DNA from: Lentimicrobiaceae bacterium
GTDB taxonomy: Bacteria > Bacteroidota > Bacteroidia > Bacteroidales > P3
NCBI GenBank assembly: GCA_022510485.1
Contig: JAFLTI010000005.1
Span: 26,646 to 90,645 of the forward strand
DNA: 64,000 bases
Reading direction: 5' to 3'
The notes beneath the pieces are model-generated. The model was not told the origin of the DNA. It did no database searches and was given only the letters and a program-made list of their open reading frames with translations. The position numbers and the translations under genes were made by a program. Shown piece after piece: positions 42,201-50,454 of the stretch (position 1 is the stretch's first letter; each line of letters starts with the position of its first letter).

Positions 42201-42762
42201 TCGTTTCGGCTTTCGTACCTACGCCAAAGTTGTCGATATAGAGATTAACCGTACCGGCGTCCGCATCGGGAATAGCCTTAATTCTTATATGAGCACTTTG
42301 GTCGGCATAGCTTTCCGGTAAAGTTTCGCGAAAGAGCCTGTAATCAGAAGAGGAAACAAAGTCTGAGGCTTCCACTTTCTTTACCGTTGTCCATTCCGTA
42401 CCGTCGGTAGAAACTGCCAATTCAAGGCTCATACAGTTGTCGGGGGCATCGCCGATTACACCGGCGGTTTTGTAGTAAAATTCCACAATGGGTTGGGTGC
42501 CCAAAGCGCACAATTGCGTATAGAACCAATAGTCACCGTTGGCATTCATATTAGTTGCCCCAAACGCCATATCGCTTTCCATACCCTGCCAAGCGGGACT
42601 GAAAGTAGCACCACCATACGTACCCGCACTTACCTCCCAGCCATCGGGCTTAGTAGGTCCAAGAATACTAAGATCCTCAAAATCCTCAAAATACCAAGTT
42701 TGGGCTTGAACAGAAAGCATCCCAGCCAACAAACCGAGCAGTAATAACATTTTCTTTAACAT
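39202..42762 (-). CDS. type IX-secreted multidomain protein, choice-of-anchor J / adhesin-like
   Basis: 1186 residues. Signal peptide 1-20 (ending SVQAQ). Two copies of the same four-part layout follow: an anchor-J/cleaved-adhesin type domain (WYFEDFEDL near 23; FLFEDFENI near 575), a CARDB-like domain (FSVFNNGSEAQ; VCVRNQGTAAAE), a beta region with an adhesin-like pattern, and a carboxypeptidase-regulatory-like domain (FAVKDAAGNAVSNAVITLNG; FEIIDQNGNAVNNATVTFDG). The end, IYPNPTEGKLHI ... YDISGRMV ... GIYLLKI, is a canonical type A sorting domain, so it leaves through the PorP-GldKLMN system. Its biological role is unknown; surface adhesion is likely. It is monocistronic. Confidence 0.9.
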   Translation of the reverse strand: MLKKMLLLLGLLAGMLSVQAQTWYFEDFEDLSILGPTKPDGWEVSAGTYGGATFSPAWQGMESDMAFGATNMNANGDYWFYTQLCALGTQPIVEFYYKTAGVIGDAPDNCMSLELAVSTDGTEWTTVKKVEASDFVSSSDYRLFRETLPESYADQSAHIRIKAIPDADAGTVNLYIDNFGVGTKAETKAKDLMIQGEIAGAAMPTVNTEAEYKFSVFNNGSEAQAAYSVQLLDGTLSLLASQNITETIEAGASAEHTLKYTPTKVGADKLYAVVVLSGDENPANDTATMNIEVQETGNIIVEVGKGSSLTDGVPFRFSQKTGVDLTLYLPEDLNAVKGSISALIFEGKFTKEITCATQVYIGETDYEAIPYDPETYDWFFIDPSTLTKVFDGEMTFPEGDRQSVRFTFTQPFAYSGTKTLAVYTYSKVAEEDVLEWGTNQFYAISTMGGNTVVLSNSGDNLDPMKPDEGEWGGSPVFYRPNTKFVFSSVSDEKYNLTFAVKDAAGNAVSNAVITLNGEKQEAGKYVFEDLTARSYNYIVEKEGFVPARGTLRLVSDTTLAVTLVNMADYPGLSGFLFEDFENIAQNKRPLNWTGDFYVDEQGGKDNGQRLTHSFWYMDGPRSITTNPVYMGSEPVFELEYRVMDYETYPQNAFAGENMSWTVSVSEDFGETWETLYEEDYGKHVSSKDYKPFSVDVSDYAGKICQFMIYVNRDYSLPDAFYFDIDNLKIGTQLTNDLAVVSKIEGLRVLGSQSKTSYTVCVRNQGTAAAENYSIKFYDGETEIGSVVGTKLESGAFSKMVYEHTFTQEGEHSLTAVCVLEEDELALNNATSELYVSVLPQDVRSRMVDAYEGEDITYSTPLRVYDKNSLSWILYNKNDLDMEAGNNISGMAFRTRFSRSSERMHLVVYMGEVEQENIMTSVPKPTSLTKVFDGGVIVEAKDGGNLVLNFDRPYPYTGKNIVVAVYKESSSVYSYSDDCGFYGYYSLGAVSVISTTDDEPIDLSAINLTGNELLAMASFTKPSTIFLLNDNVSYYSVSFEIIDQNGNAVNNATVTFDGTVMPAGQYKVENVPDGTYAYSVSLGAETVNGEVSVEGADVVEKVQLQHVANESNLEQTMVRIYPNPTEGKLHIDMPEGAKEINLYDISGRMVRKLNRVPAGVIELDMTDCHNGIYLLKIDNRAFKVSKR

Positions 42763-42997
42763 GGCTTTTTGTTTTTAGTTATTAGTTACTTTCACGCCAT
42801 TCGAAATAAGCCGAAAAGCGTTTTTATTTACGCCGCTAAATTAAAAGCAAAAAGCCTCGAAAAAACATAGGCATCCTACCGCATTTCCACCACCAAGAAT
42901 ACGTTTTTATAACAATCCAACAATAATACAACTATTTATTTATCAAATAAAAACATTAAAATACAAGATACGTTTTTAAGCACCCTAAATTCCTTGT

Positions 42998-43039
42998 TTG
43001 TCCATTGTTTTTCCACCCCTTGTCCATTCATTGTCCAAA
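42998..43039. repeat. three TTGTCCA repeats at 22- and 11-bp spacing
   Basis: TTGTCCATT at 42998-43006, TTGTCCATT at 43020-43028 and TTGTCCAAA at 43031-43039. The offsets (22 and 11) place all three on one face of the helix. They lie in the 288-bp gene-free stretch 42763-43050, between the regulator's stop and the T9SS cargo start. That stretch otherwise holds AT-rich DNA, a -7-like TTTATTTG (minus strand, 42944-42951) and two copies of ATACGTTTTTA. Confidence 0.6.
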
Positions 43040-43050
43040 GCCTTTTCAGC

Positions 43051-44823
43051 TTAAAAGCCGGCAATAAGCTCGTCTAAATCCATATCCTTTTCTAAGTTCA
43101 ACTTTTTACGCAGGCGGTAACGGTTCTTGTTTACTGACTCTTGAGAGAGGTTTAACAATTGCGCTATCTGTTTGGAAGACAAACCAATTCTTATGTATGC
43201 ACAAAGTTTGGTTTCGTTTGGGGTAAGCTGAGGACAATACTGTTTGAGATTATCGAAGAAATGAGGTGCCACTTGGATAAAATGCCCCACAAACTGCTCC
43301 CAATAGTCGTTATCCATATTCAAGTTGGTGTCTATAAGTCGTTTTATCTTATCAAAACCGCTTTCGTCTTTTTCTTCTTTGGCTTTAAGCGCGGTTGCCT
43401 TTACCGTACGCAATACATTATTCTTATTGGAAAGCAACAAGGTATAGGATGTTAACTCCCTTATTTTCTGTTCGGTCTGCTCTTTCTGCAACCTACTGAT
43501 TTCCTTTTCGTTTTCTAATTGATTAGTAAGTTCTTGATGTTCTATCTCCTTAAGCAGGAGGGTCTGACGGGAGCGGCGACGGCGTTCCAATGCCACCAGC
43601 CACAGCAAGACAACCGTTACGATAAGCCCCACCGAAGCCACTGCCAATATCACCATCTGCTTGTTTTTCAACTTTACCGTGCGCTCCGCCAACTGGCTGC
43701 GGCTTTGGGAGAGTTCCATTACCACGTTGACGTAATTTTTCTGCGCCTCCATATTCATAGGCTGCTGCACCCTATAGTTAAGCTGGTTATATTCCATCAG
43801 ATAGAAATAGGAGCTGTCGAGCATATCCTGACGAGCAAACAAGATAGACAGTTCGTAAGCAAGTGAAGCATAAGAACTTAAATTACTATCTTCTAAAGCA
43901 ATCCGCCGGGCATCTTGATAGTAGGAAGACGCTTGGGCATAGGCTTTCTTATAACGGAAATAATTGCCTATATTTTCGTATAGCAAAACCCGTAGATTCT
44001 TATTGCCGTCTTCCCTTAAAAGTTCCAGACTCCTTTTATAACAGGCATAGGCAGAATCGCGTTGCTCCAAGGCGGAATAATAAGAACCCATATTGAGCCA
44101 CGCCACCGCCAGCAATCCATAGTCGTTGTCTTTCCGCTGCAAATCGTTTATGGGGCAATGCAAGACGGCAATCGCCGAATCGTATTTTTCTTCTACAAAC
44201 AACAGGCGGGAATAATTGATTTGCACCCGATACCATTCCAAAGAACCCGGCTCCAAGTACCGTAAGGCAAGCTGATAGTAGTATCTGCTTTGTTCGTACT
44301 CATACAGATAAGGGCTTATATTGCCCAAACTGATCGCTGTTTCTACAAACAAAGGGGTATCTTTAATCTCTTCCGCTAAATGATTGGCATCCAACATATA
44401 TCGGAAAGCCATCGTAAAATTGCCAGACGACAATTGGGTTAAGGCTTTGGCATAACTGAGCAAAAGGCGGTTCGTGGCATCCTGCACCATTGGAGGTTCT
44501 TGAAGCAACGAATCGATACGGGAAGCGAAGCGGCTGTGCCCATTGCTTTGCGAATATTCGGTGAGTGCATCCAAATAGACACATTGAGCCAAGAGTCTGA
44601 AATTACCGGTAGTTTGGGCGCGGGAATAGAGTTCTTTAATGATTTGGGCTGTCTGATTGCCCCTGTTGAAATAATTCTGCTGAACAAACAAGACCAAAGT
44701 GTCCGAAGAAACCCGGGTATATTCGGCTACCGCACCGGCGGGTATCTGGGCAAGGGCTGTTCCCGAAAAAACGCCCGTTATCCAAAGCACGGACAAAAGG
44801 CAAGCTTGGTTTAACCAACGCAT
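43051..44823 (-). CDS. TPR protein with C-terminal LuxR-type helix-turn-helix
   Basis: 590 residues. A signal-like N-terminal hydrophobic stretch (1-25), a periplasmic TPR region (roughly 45-370, with repeats such as AVAWLNMGSYYSALEQRDSAYACY), one transmembrane helix near 388-408 (MVILAVASVGLIVTVVLLWLV, in part), a coiled coil (410-465) and a cytoplasmic HTH at 530-588: LTPNETKLCAYIRIGLSSKQIAQLL and LSQESVNKNRYRLRKKLNL (in pieces). This is a membrane-spanning one-component regulator type common in Bacteroidota. It is 13 bases after rimO and beside the T9SS cargo gene. Its target is inferred, not known. Confidence 0.85.
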   Translation of the reverse strand: MRWLNQACLLSVLWITGVFSGTALAQIPAGAVAEYTRVSSDTLVLFVQQNYFNRGNQTAQIIKELYSRAQTTGNFRLLAQCVYLDALTEYSQSNGHSRFASRIDSLLQEPPMVQDATNRLLLSYAKALTQLSSGNFTMAFRYMLDANHLAEEIKDTPLFVETAISLGNISPYLYEYEQSRYYYQLALRYLEPGSLEWYRVQINYSRLLFVEEKYDSAIAVLHCPINDLQRKDNDYGLLAVAWLNMGSYYSALEQRDSAYACYKRSLELLREDGNKNLRVLLYENIGNYFRYKKAYAQASSYYQDARRIALEDSNLSSYASLAYELSILFARQDMLDSSYFYLMEYNQLNYRVQQPMNMEAQKNYVNVVMELSQSRSQLAERTVKLKNKQMVILAVASVGLIVTVVLLWLVALERRRRSRQTLLLKEIEHQELTNQLENEKEISRLQKEQTEQKIRELTSYTLLLSNKNNVLRTVKATALKAKEEKDESGFDKIKRLIDTNLNMDNDYWEQFVGHFIQVAPHFFDNLKQYCPQLTPNETKLCAYIRIGLSSKQIAQLLNLSQESVNKNRYRLRKKLNLEKDMDLDELIAGF

Positions 44824-44836
44824 CTTTATGCTTTTC

Positions 44837-46129
44837 TCAACCTATCACTTCACCGTAGAGGTCAAAGGATTCGGATGAAGTTATCTTTACCTGATAGAAA
44901 TTTCCGGGTTCCAAGCGGGCATCTTCCGCACGGATCAAGACCTCGTTATCCACTTCGGGAGAATCGTATCGGGTGCGCCCCACATAAAACTCCCCTTCAA
45001 GGCGGTCTATCAAGACCTCAAAGGTCTTGCCTATCTTGGCGCGGTTCGCCCCGTAGGATATTTCTTCCTGCAAATCCATAATTTCCTGTGCCCGGCGTTC
45101 TTTTTCGGATTCCGACACCGTATCGCCTAAAGCGTAGGCTGGAGTTCCCTCTTCGCGGGAATAGGGAAAAACGCCCAGTCGGTCGAACTTAAAACTCCGC
45201 ACAAAGTCTTTCAAGCGTTCAAAAGCCGCCTCGTCTTCGCCCGGATAGCCCACGATAAGCGTAGTGCGGAAAGCCGCATCGGGCAAAGCCTGCCGAAAGT
45301 TTTGCAAGAGAGCGAGGGTCTGGTTCTCGGTAGTGTTCCGCAGCATACTCTTTAAGATGTCAGTGTCGATATGCTGCAAGGGAATATCCACGTAATTGCA
45401 GACTTTTGGCTCGGTGCGCATCACTTCGATTAAATCTTGCGGAAAAGCATGGGGATAGAGGTATTGCAGCCTAATCCAACGGATGCCGTCTATCCGGCAC
45501 AAGTTGCGCACCAAGGAGGCGATTTCCCTGCTGCCGTACAAGTCCATACCGTAATAGGTAAGGTCTTGCGCCACGAGGATAAGTTCCTTAACGCCTTTTT
45601 GAGCCAAAAGGCGGGCTTCTTCTATAATTTCTTGACGCGGACGGGAAATATGCTTACCCCGGATAAGCGGTATGGCGCAAAACGAGCATTGGCGGTTGCA
45701 GCCTTCCGAAACCTTAAGGTATGCGTAGTGCGACGGAGTGCTGAGACTTCTTATCTTGACATCGGTTCCGCTCTGGCTCTGCAAGATGGCGTTTACCACC
45801 TCTTGCGGATTATTCACGCCGAACCAGCCGTCTACTCCGGAAATCTCTTTTTTGAGTTCATCGCCGTGCCGCTGCACCAAGCAGCCCATCACGAATACCT
45901 TACCTTTTTTGCGTTTGTTGCGGCGGGTCGTTTCCAAGAGGATGGCATCTATAGATTCCTGTTTGGCATCCAAGATAAAGCCGCAAGTGTTTATAAGCAC
46001 CACATCCGCCAAACGCGGGCTTTCTTCTTCGATAACAGTCCAGCCCTCTTTCTTTACATTGCCCGAAATAACTTCCGAATCTACCGTGTTTTTCGAACAA
46101 CCCAAACTGACCACTTTTAAGGAAGGCAT
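44837..46129 (-). CDS. rimO: ribosomal protein S12 methylthiotransferase
   Basis: 430 residues. A radical SAM enzyme that adds a methylthio group to Asp of ribosomal protein S12. The N-terminal UPF0004 domain has the three cluster cysteines in SLGCSKNTVDSE, NTCGF and GCLVQR; the radical SAM motif is CNRQCSFCAIPLIRG near residue 137; a TRAM domain closes the protein. RimO rather than MiaB is indicated by length and by CSFCAIPLIRG. It lies 16 bases after ftsY. Confidence 0.95.
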   Translation of the reverse strand: MPSLKVVSLGCSKNTVDSEVISGNVKKEGWTVIEEESPRLADVVLINTCGFILDAKQESIDAILLETTRRNKRKKGKVFVMGCLVQRHGDELKKEISGVDGWFGVNNPQEVVNAILQSQSGTDVKIRSLSTPSHYAYLKVSEGCNRQCSFCAIPLIRGKHISRPRQEIIEEARLLAQKGVKELILVAQDLTYYGMDLYGSREIASLVRNLCRIDGIRWIRLQYLYPHAFPQDLIEVMRTEPKVCNYVDIPLQHIDTDILKSMLRNTTENQTLALLQNFRQALPDAAFRTTLIVGYPGEDEAAFERLKDFVRSFKFDRLGVFPYSREEGTPAYALGDTVSESEKERRAQEIMDLQEEISYGANRAKIGKTFEVLIDRLEGEFYVGRTRYDSPEVDNEVLIRAEDARLEPGNFYQVKITSSESFDLYGEVIG

Positions 46130-46145
46130 AGCCGATTGTTTTGAT

Positions 46146-47114
46146 TTATTCTCCGAACAAGGATTCTACAAAGCTTATCTTGTTGAAAAGCTGCAAATCG
46201 TCTATTTTTTCGCCCACGCCGATATATTTGACGGGAATATTGAACTGCCGCGAAATCCCGATAGCCACACCGCCTTTTGCAGTACCGTCTAATTTGGTAA
46301 GAGCCAAGGCATTTACTTCGGTGGCAGCGGTAAACTGCTTTGCCTGTTCTATGGCGTTCTGACCTGTTGACGCATCCAAAACCAACAAGATTTCGTGCGG
46401 GGCTTCGGGCACTACTTTCTTCATTACGTTTTTGATTTTAGACAGCTCGTTCATCAAGCCTATCTTGTTGTGCAGACGGCCGGCGGTATCTATAATCACT
46501 ACATCGGCTTCTTTTGCCACAGCGGATTTAAGGGTATCGAAAGCCACCGAAGCCGGGTCGGAACCCATAGCCTGAGCCACTACGGGAACATCCGTGCGCC
46601 GACCCCATTCCTGCAACTGCTCTACCGCCGCCGCACGAAAAGTATCTGCCGCACCCAAAACCACTTTGGCTCCGTTTTGCTTGAACTTATACGCCAACTT
46701 GCCGATAGTGGTGGTCTTGCCCACTCCGTTAACGCCCACCACCATAATTACATAGGGTCCGTTACCTTCTTGTTGCCAAGGGTCTTGCTGAGGGCTTTCC
46801 ACCAACATAGCGCAGATTTCCTCGCGCAAAACCTTGTTCAGTTCTGCCGTGCCGAGATATTTATCGCGCTTTACACGCTCCTGTATGCGTTCTATGATTT
46901 CGAGCGTGGTCTCCACGCCCACATCGCTGGTAACCAACACTTCTTCAAGATTATCCAATACCTCTTCGTCTATGGTTGATTTGCCTGCGACGGCGCGCGT
47001 TATCTTTTTGAGCACGCTTTCTTTGGTCTTATCCAAACCGCGTTCCAGACCTGCCTTTTCGGCACTTGTCTGCTCTGCCGTCTTATTGCGCGAAAACAAC
47101 GAAAAAAAGCCCAT
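46146..47114 (-). CDS. ftsY: signal recognition particle receptor FtsY
   Basis: 322 residues. The NG-domain GTPase that docks ribosome-SRP complexes at the membrane. G1 VGVNGVGKTTTIGKLAYKF (near 125), then DTFRAAAVEQLQEW, DTAGRLHNK (G3) and TKLDGTAKGG (G4/G5 region). The N-terminal acidic A domain is short (about 40 residues), beginning MGFFSLFSRNKTAEQ. It sits between the DUF4295 gene and rimO, with a weak hairpin upstream at 47154. Confidence 0.96.
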   Translation of the reverse strand: MGFFSLFSRNKTAEQTSAEKAGLERGLDKTKESVLKKITRAVAGKSTIDEEVLDNLEEVLVTSDVGVETTLEIIERIQERVKRDKYLGTAELNKVLREEICAMLVESPQQDPWQQEGNGPYVIMVVGVNGVGKTTTIGKLAYKFKQNGAKVVLGAADTFRAAAVEQLQEWGRRTDVPVVAQAMGSDPASVAFDTLKSAVAKEADVVIIDTAGRLHNKIGLMNELSKIKNVMKKVVPEAPHEILLVLDASTGQNAIEQAKQFTAATEVNALALTKLDGTAKGGVAIGISRQFNIPVKYIGVGEKIDDLQLFNKISFVESLFGE

Positions 47115-47153
47115 TTTCTTTAATTATTTAAGGTCTCCGGTAGAAACACATAA

Positions 47154-47182
47154 AGGTTCACCGATGTTTTACCGATGAACCT
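47154..47182 (-). terminator. weak hairpin between DUF4295 gene and ftsY
   Basis: Stem AGGTTCA / TGAACCT extended by CG pairs after one mismatch, followed on the minus strand by TTTATGTGTTTC. The T-run is interrupted, so it is probably a partial terminator. Confidence 0.35.
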
Positions 47183-47233
47183 CCACGTCACGGACAAACC
47201 AGCGTCCGTAAAAAAGCCACGAAAGGAACGAAA

Positions 47234-47392
47234 TTAAGCCTTGTTGGCAAAATATTCCTTTACCTTGTCGTTAGCGATGATTTCTTCCTTAAAAGTATAG
47301 GCACCCGTCTTGGGCGACTTAACTACTTTTACAACCTTGGCATAGTCCTTGCCAGTACTGGTTTTCAGGGTTGCAACTACTTTCTTTGCCAT
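47234..47392 (-). CDS. DUF4295 family protein
   Basis: 52 residues, MAKKVVATLKTSTGKDYAKV and on to YFANKA. It is the short basic DUF4295 protein that follows rpmG in Bacteroidota; function is not known, although its size, charge and constant place beside a ribosomal gene suggest a ribosome-associated role. It is 8 bases after the rpmG stop. Confidence 0.9.
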   Translation of the reverse strand: MAKKVVATLKTSTGKDYAKVVKVVKSPKTGAYTFKEEIIANDKVKEYFANKA

Positions 47393-47400
47393 TGCCTAAA

Positions 47401-47589
47401 CTATTTTATTTCTTTGTGAACCGTCATTTTTTTCAAAATGGGGTTGTACTTTTTCAATTCCAAACGATCGGGCGTGTTTTTCTTGTTCTTGGTGGTAATA
47501 TAACGGGAAGTGCCCGGCATACCGCTGGCTTTGTGTTCGGTGCATTCCAAAATCACCTGAACCCGTGCCTCTTTGTTCTTCTTTCCCAT
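47401..47589 (-). CDS. rpmG: 50S ribosomal protein L33
   Basis: 62 residues. [20 protein letters not shown], then the conserved [23 protein letters not shown] block (described in part) of L33. It lacks the paired CxxC zinc motifs, so it is a zinc-free L33 form. It starts the run rpmG, DUF4295, ftsY, rimO, TPR regulator. Confidence 0.97.
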   Translation of the reverse strand: MGKKNKEARVQVILECTEHKASGMPGTSRYITTKNKKNTPDRLELKKYNPILKKMTVHKEIK

Positions 47590-47625
47590 GGCTTCTTTCT
47601 ATTTTAGGTATTCTGAATAGGGGTG

Positions 47626-47633
47626 CAAAAGTA
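47626..47633 (-). promoter_or_regulatory. -7 promoter box for the rpmG run
   Basis: TACTTTTG on the minus strand, exact TAnnTTTG match, 37 bases before the rpmG ATG. Confidence 0.65.
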
Positions 47634-47644
47634 GTATTTTTTTT

Positions 47645-47686
47645 TGGATAAACAAAGGGGGGCTGCCTTACGGCAAATCCCCCCTT
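47645..47686 (-). terminator. terminator after aspA
   Basis: Stem AAGGGGGG / CCCCCCTT enclosing TGCC / GGCA, followed on the minus strand by TTTGTTTATCC. Confidence 0.85.
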
Positions 47687-47708
47687 CGGATTATTGCTGT
47701 CAAAAAAC

Positions 47709-49148
47709 TTATTTCTTGGCAGGTTTAATGTCCAATTTAACGGGGTTGACCATATTTTCGGTCTTCATAATCTTTTCCAAATCGGCTTTGGACATCAATT
47801 TCTGCTTGAGCACCAAATCAATCACGCTCTTGCCGGTTTTCTTGGCTTCCTTGGCGATTTCGTCGCCTTTGTGGTGACCGATGTAGGGGTTCAACATCGT
47901 AATGATACCGATGCTGTTTTCTACCATTTCGCGGCAGCGTTTTTCGTTGGCTTTCAAGCCGTCGATACACAAGGTACGCAAGGTATTGAATGCGTTTTGC
48001 AGCAATTCGATAGATTCAAATACCGCATAGCACATTACCGGTTCCATTACGTTCAGTTCCAACTGAGCCGCATCGGCAGCCATCGTAACGGTAAGGTCGT
48101 TACCGATAACGCGGAAGCAAACTTGGTTCACCACTTCGGGAATAACGGGGTTAACCTTTCCGGGCATAATGGAGGAACCGGGCTGCATTTCGGGAAGGAA
48201 CACTTCTTGCAGACCGCAGCGGGGACCGGACGCCATCAAACGCAAGTCGTTGCAGATTTTTCCCAAGCGAACAGCCAGACGTTTCAAGCCGGAGGAGTAG
48301 TTTACTACAGCACCGTTGTCGGAGGTAACGAAAATGAGGTTCTTGTCTAATTTGATCTTGAGTTTCATTACCGAAGCCAAAGCCTTGGCGCAGGCATCGG
48401 CATAACCCGGTTCGGCATTGATACCCGTACCGATAGCGGTGGCACCCATATTTACCGTAAGAAACTCTTGAGCGGCGGCATCCAAAGCGGCAACTTCGCG
48501 TTTCAAACCTTCGGCAAAACCGTTAAAAGTCTGACCGAGGGTCATAGGAACGGCATCCTGCAACTGGGTACGACCCATCTTTACCATCTTGGCAAATTCC
48601 TTGCCTTTCTTTTCAAACGAAGCGATAAGCTTCTTTAAGGCAGCCACCATTTCCACATGGCTAAAATACAAGCCAAAGTGCATGGCGGTGGGATAAGCGT
48701 CGTTGGTAGACTGGGAGCAGTTTACGTGGTCGTTGGGGTTGCAGTACTGGTATTCGCCCGGTTTGTGTCCCATAATCTGAAGGGCACGGTTGGCGATTAC
48801 TTCGTTGGCGTTCATGTTCATCGTAGTACCGGCACCGCCCTGAATCATATCGGAAGCAAAGGCGTCGTGGTGCTTGCCGGCAATAATTTCCTTGCAGGCT
48901 TTTACGATGGCATCCAACTGTTTTTTATCAACACGTTTGGGGTTGATCTGATTGTTGGCAATGGCAGCACCCCATTTGGTATAGGCAAACCCCTTGATGA
49001 AATTGGGGTAGCGGGACATGGGGACATTGCTGATTTTGAAGTTGTCAAAACCACGGGCGGCTTGCACACCGTAAAGGGCATCGGCGGGAATCTCGAGCGT
49101 TCCCAGCAAGTCGGCTTCTTTTCTCATCTTAGTTTTTGTTACAGCCAT
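47709..49148 (-). CDS. aspA: aspartate ammonia-lyase
   Basis: 479 residues. Converts aspartate to fumarate and ammonia, feeding the fumarate respiration common in Bacteroidales. Signature GSSIMPGKVNPVIPE near residue 330, plus QGGAGTTMNMNANEV near residue 100 and GRTQLQDAVPMTLGQ near residue 195. The GTTMNMNANEV form and the overall sequence fit AspA rather than class II fumarase, whose corresponding segment reads GSGTQSNMNVNEV. It is next to an aspartate-type aminotransferase, a sensible pairing. Confidence 0.93.
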   Translation of the reverse strand: MAVTKTKMRKEADLLGTLEIPADALYGVQAARGFDNFKISNVPMSRYPNFIKGFAYTKWGAAIANNQINPKRVDKKQLDAIVKACKEIIAGKHHDAFASDMIQGGAGTTMNMNANEVIANRALQIMGHKPGEYQYCNPNDHVNCSQSTNDAYPTAMHFGLYFSHVEMVAALKKLIASFEKKGKEFAKMVKMGRTQLQDAVPMTLGQTFNGFAEGLKREVAALDAAAQEFLTVNMGATAIGTGINAEPGYADACAKALASVMKLKIKLDKNLIFVTSDNGAVVNYSSGLKRLAVRLGKICNDLRLMASGPRCGLQEVFLPEMQPGSSIMPGKVNPVIPEVVNQVCFRVIGNDLTVTMAADAAQLELNVMEPVMCYAVFESIELLQNAFNTLRTLCIDGLKANEKRCREMVENSIGIITMLNPYIGHHKGDEIAKEAKKTGKSVIDLVLKQKLMSKADLEKIMKTENMVNPVKLDIKPAKK

Positions 49149-49180
49149 TTTTCTTCTCTTTATTTATTGTTATTACTATT

Positions 49181-50383
49181 TTATCTGCGTGTAGAACCCG
49201 GATAAACCTTGAGTGCTTCTTCGAGGCAGTGCATGGCTTCCCGCAGGTCTTCTTCTTTTAATACATAACTGATGCGCACTTCGTTCATACCCGAACCCGG
49301 AGTGGAATAGAATCCTGTGGCGGGAGCGAGCATTACGGTTTTTCCGTCGGTGCTGAACTCTTCGAGCAACCACTGGCAGAACTTGTCGGCATTGTCGATA
49401 GGCAAGCGGGCAACGGCATAGAACGCACCCTTGGGATTAGGGCAGAAACAGCCGTCCATCTTGTTGATGGATTCCACCACGATGTTGCGGCGTTTGGTGT
49501 ATTCCGCCAACACTTGGGCAAAGTAGGATTCGGGAGCGTCGATGGCAGCCTCGCCGAAAATCTGTCCGTAGGTGGGAGGGCTCAGACGAGCCTGCGCCTG
49601 CTTCATTGCCGCGGCATATACCTCTTTGTTTTTGGTTACGAACATACCGATACGGCAACCGCAAGCCGAATAACGCTTGGATATGGAATCGAGCAGGATT
49701 ACGTGCTCTTCCAGACCCTCGAGCTGCATTACCGAATGGTATTTGCAGTTGTCGTAGCAAAATTCGCGATATACTTCGTCCGCCATCAGGAAAAGGTCGT
49801 GCTTCTTTACAATTTGCGCCAATACCCGCAGTTCTTCTTCCGAATACAGATAACCGGTGGGGTTGTTTGGATTGCAAATCAGAATCGCCTTGGTATTGGG
49901 CGTTATCTTCTTTTCAAATTCTTCGATAGGAGGCAGGGCAAAACCGTTTTCGATTTTGGAGACGATAGGCACCGTCTTTACGCCCGCCTGTTTGCCGAAT
50001 CCCGAATAATTGGCGTAGAAAGGTTCGGTAACGATTACTTCATCGCCGGGATTGAGGCAGGTCATAAACGCGAACAGAATGGCTTCGGAACCGCCGTTAG
50101 TAACGATAATCTCGTTTTCGTTCACGTGGATGTTAAAAGTCTTGTAGTATTCCGCCAATTTTTTACGGAACGAAAGGATACCCGCCGAGTGGCTGTATTC
50201 CACCAAAGGCAAGGTGTTGTTCCTTACCGCATCCAATGCCACTTGGGGCGAGGCGATGTCGGGTTGACCTATATTGAGGTGGTAAACTTTGATGCCCCGT
50301 TTTTTTGCTTCATCCGAGAAAGGCACCAATTTACGGATAGGAGAGGCTGGCATCTCCTGCCCTTTTTTTGAAACTGAAGGCAT
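49181..50383 (-). CDS. pyridoxal-phosphate aspartate-type aminotransferase
   Basis: 400 residues of the class I/II aminotransferase fold. The start MPSVSKKGQEMPASPIRKL is followed by VYHLNIGQPDIASP near residue 35, NPNNPTGYLYSEEEL near residue 173, and the PLP-lysine in SISKRYSACGCRIGMF near residue 235. Exact substrate is not certain; aspartate/2-oxoglutarate is likely given aspA downstream on the same strand (32-base gap). Confidence 0.88.
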   Translation of the reverse strand: MPSVSKKGQEMPASPIRKLVPFSDEAKKRGIKVYHLNIGQPDIASPQVALDAVRNNTLPLVEYSHSAGILSFRKKLAEYYKTFNIHVNENEIIVTNGGSEAILFAFMTCLNPGDEVIVTEPFYANYSGFGKQAGVKTVPIVSKIENGFALPPIEEFEKKITPNTKAILICNPNNPTGYLYSEEELRVLAQIVKKHDLFLMADEVYREFCYDNCKYHSVMQLEGLEEHVILLDSISKRYSACGCRIGMFVTKNKEVYAAAMKQAQARLSPPTYGQIFGEAAIDAPESYFAQVLAEYTKRRNIVVESINKMDGCFCPNPKGAFYAVARLPIDNADKFCQWLLEEFSTDGKTVMLAPATGFYSTPGSGMNEVRISYVLKEEDLREAMHCLEEALKVYPGSTRR

Positions 50384-50400
50384 AATTCGATTGTCTTTTC

Positions 50401-50438
50401 AAAAAAGCAATCCCCGACTGTATTAAAATCGGGGATTG
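50401..50438 (-). terminator. terminator after DUF1573 gene
   Basis: Stem CAATCCCCGA / TCGGGGATTG, 11-base loop, followed on the minus strand by GCTTTTTTG. Confidence 0.9.
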
Positions 50439-50454
50439 TAATTGTTCTTGCTAA

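Noticed and set aside
42899..42978. ATACGTTTTTA pair as regulatory repeats
   Set aside because: AT-rich 11-mers in an AT-rich spacer, 69 bp apart, which can arise by chance.
47709..49148. fumarase class II instead of aspA
   Set aside because: The fingerprint segments (GTTMNMNANEV, GHKPGEY) fit aspartate ammonia-lyase better, and an aspartate aminotransferase is adjacent.
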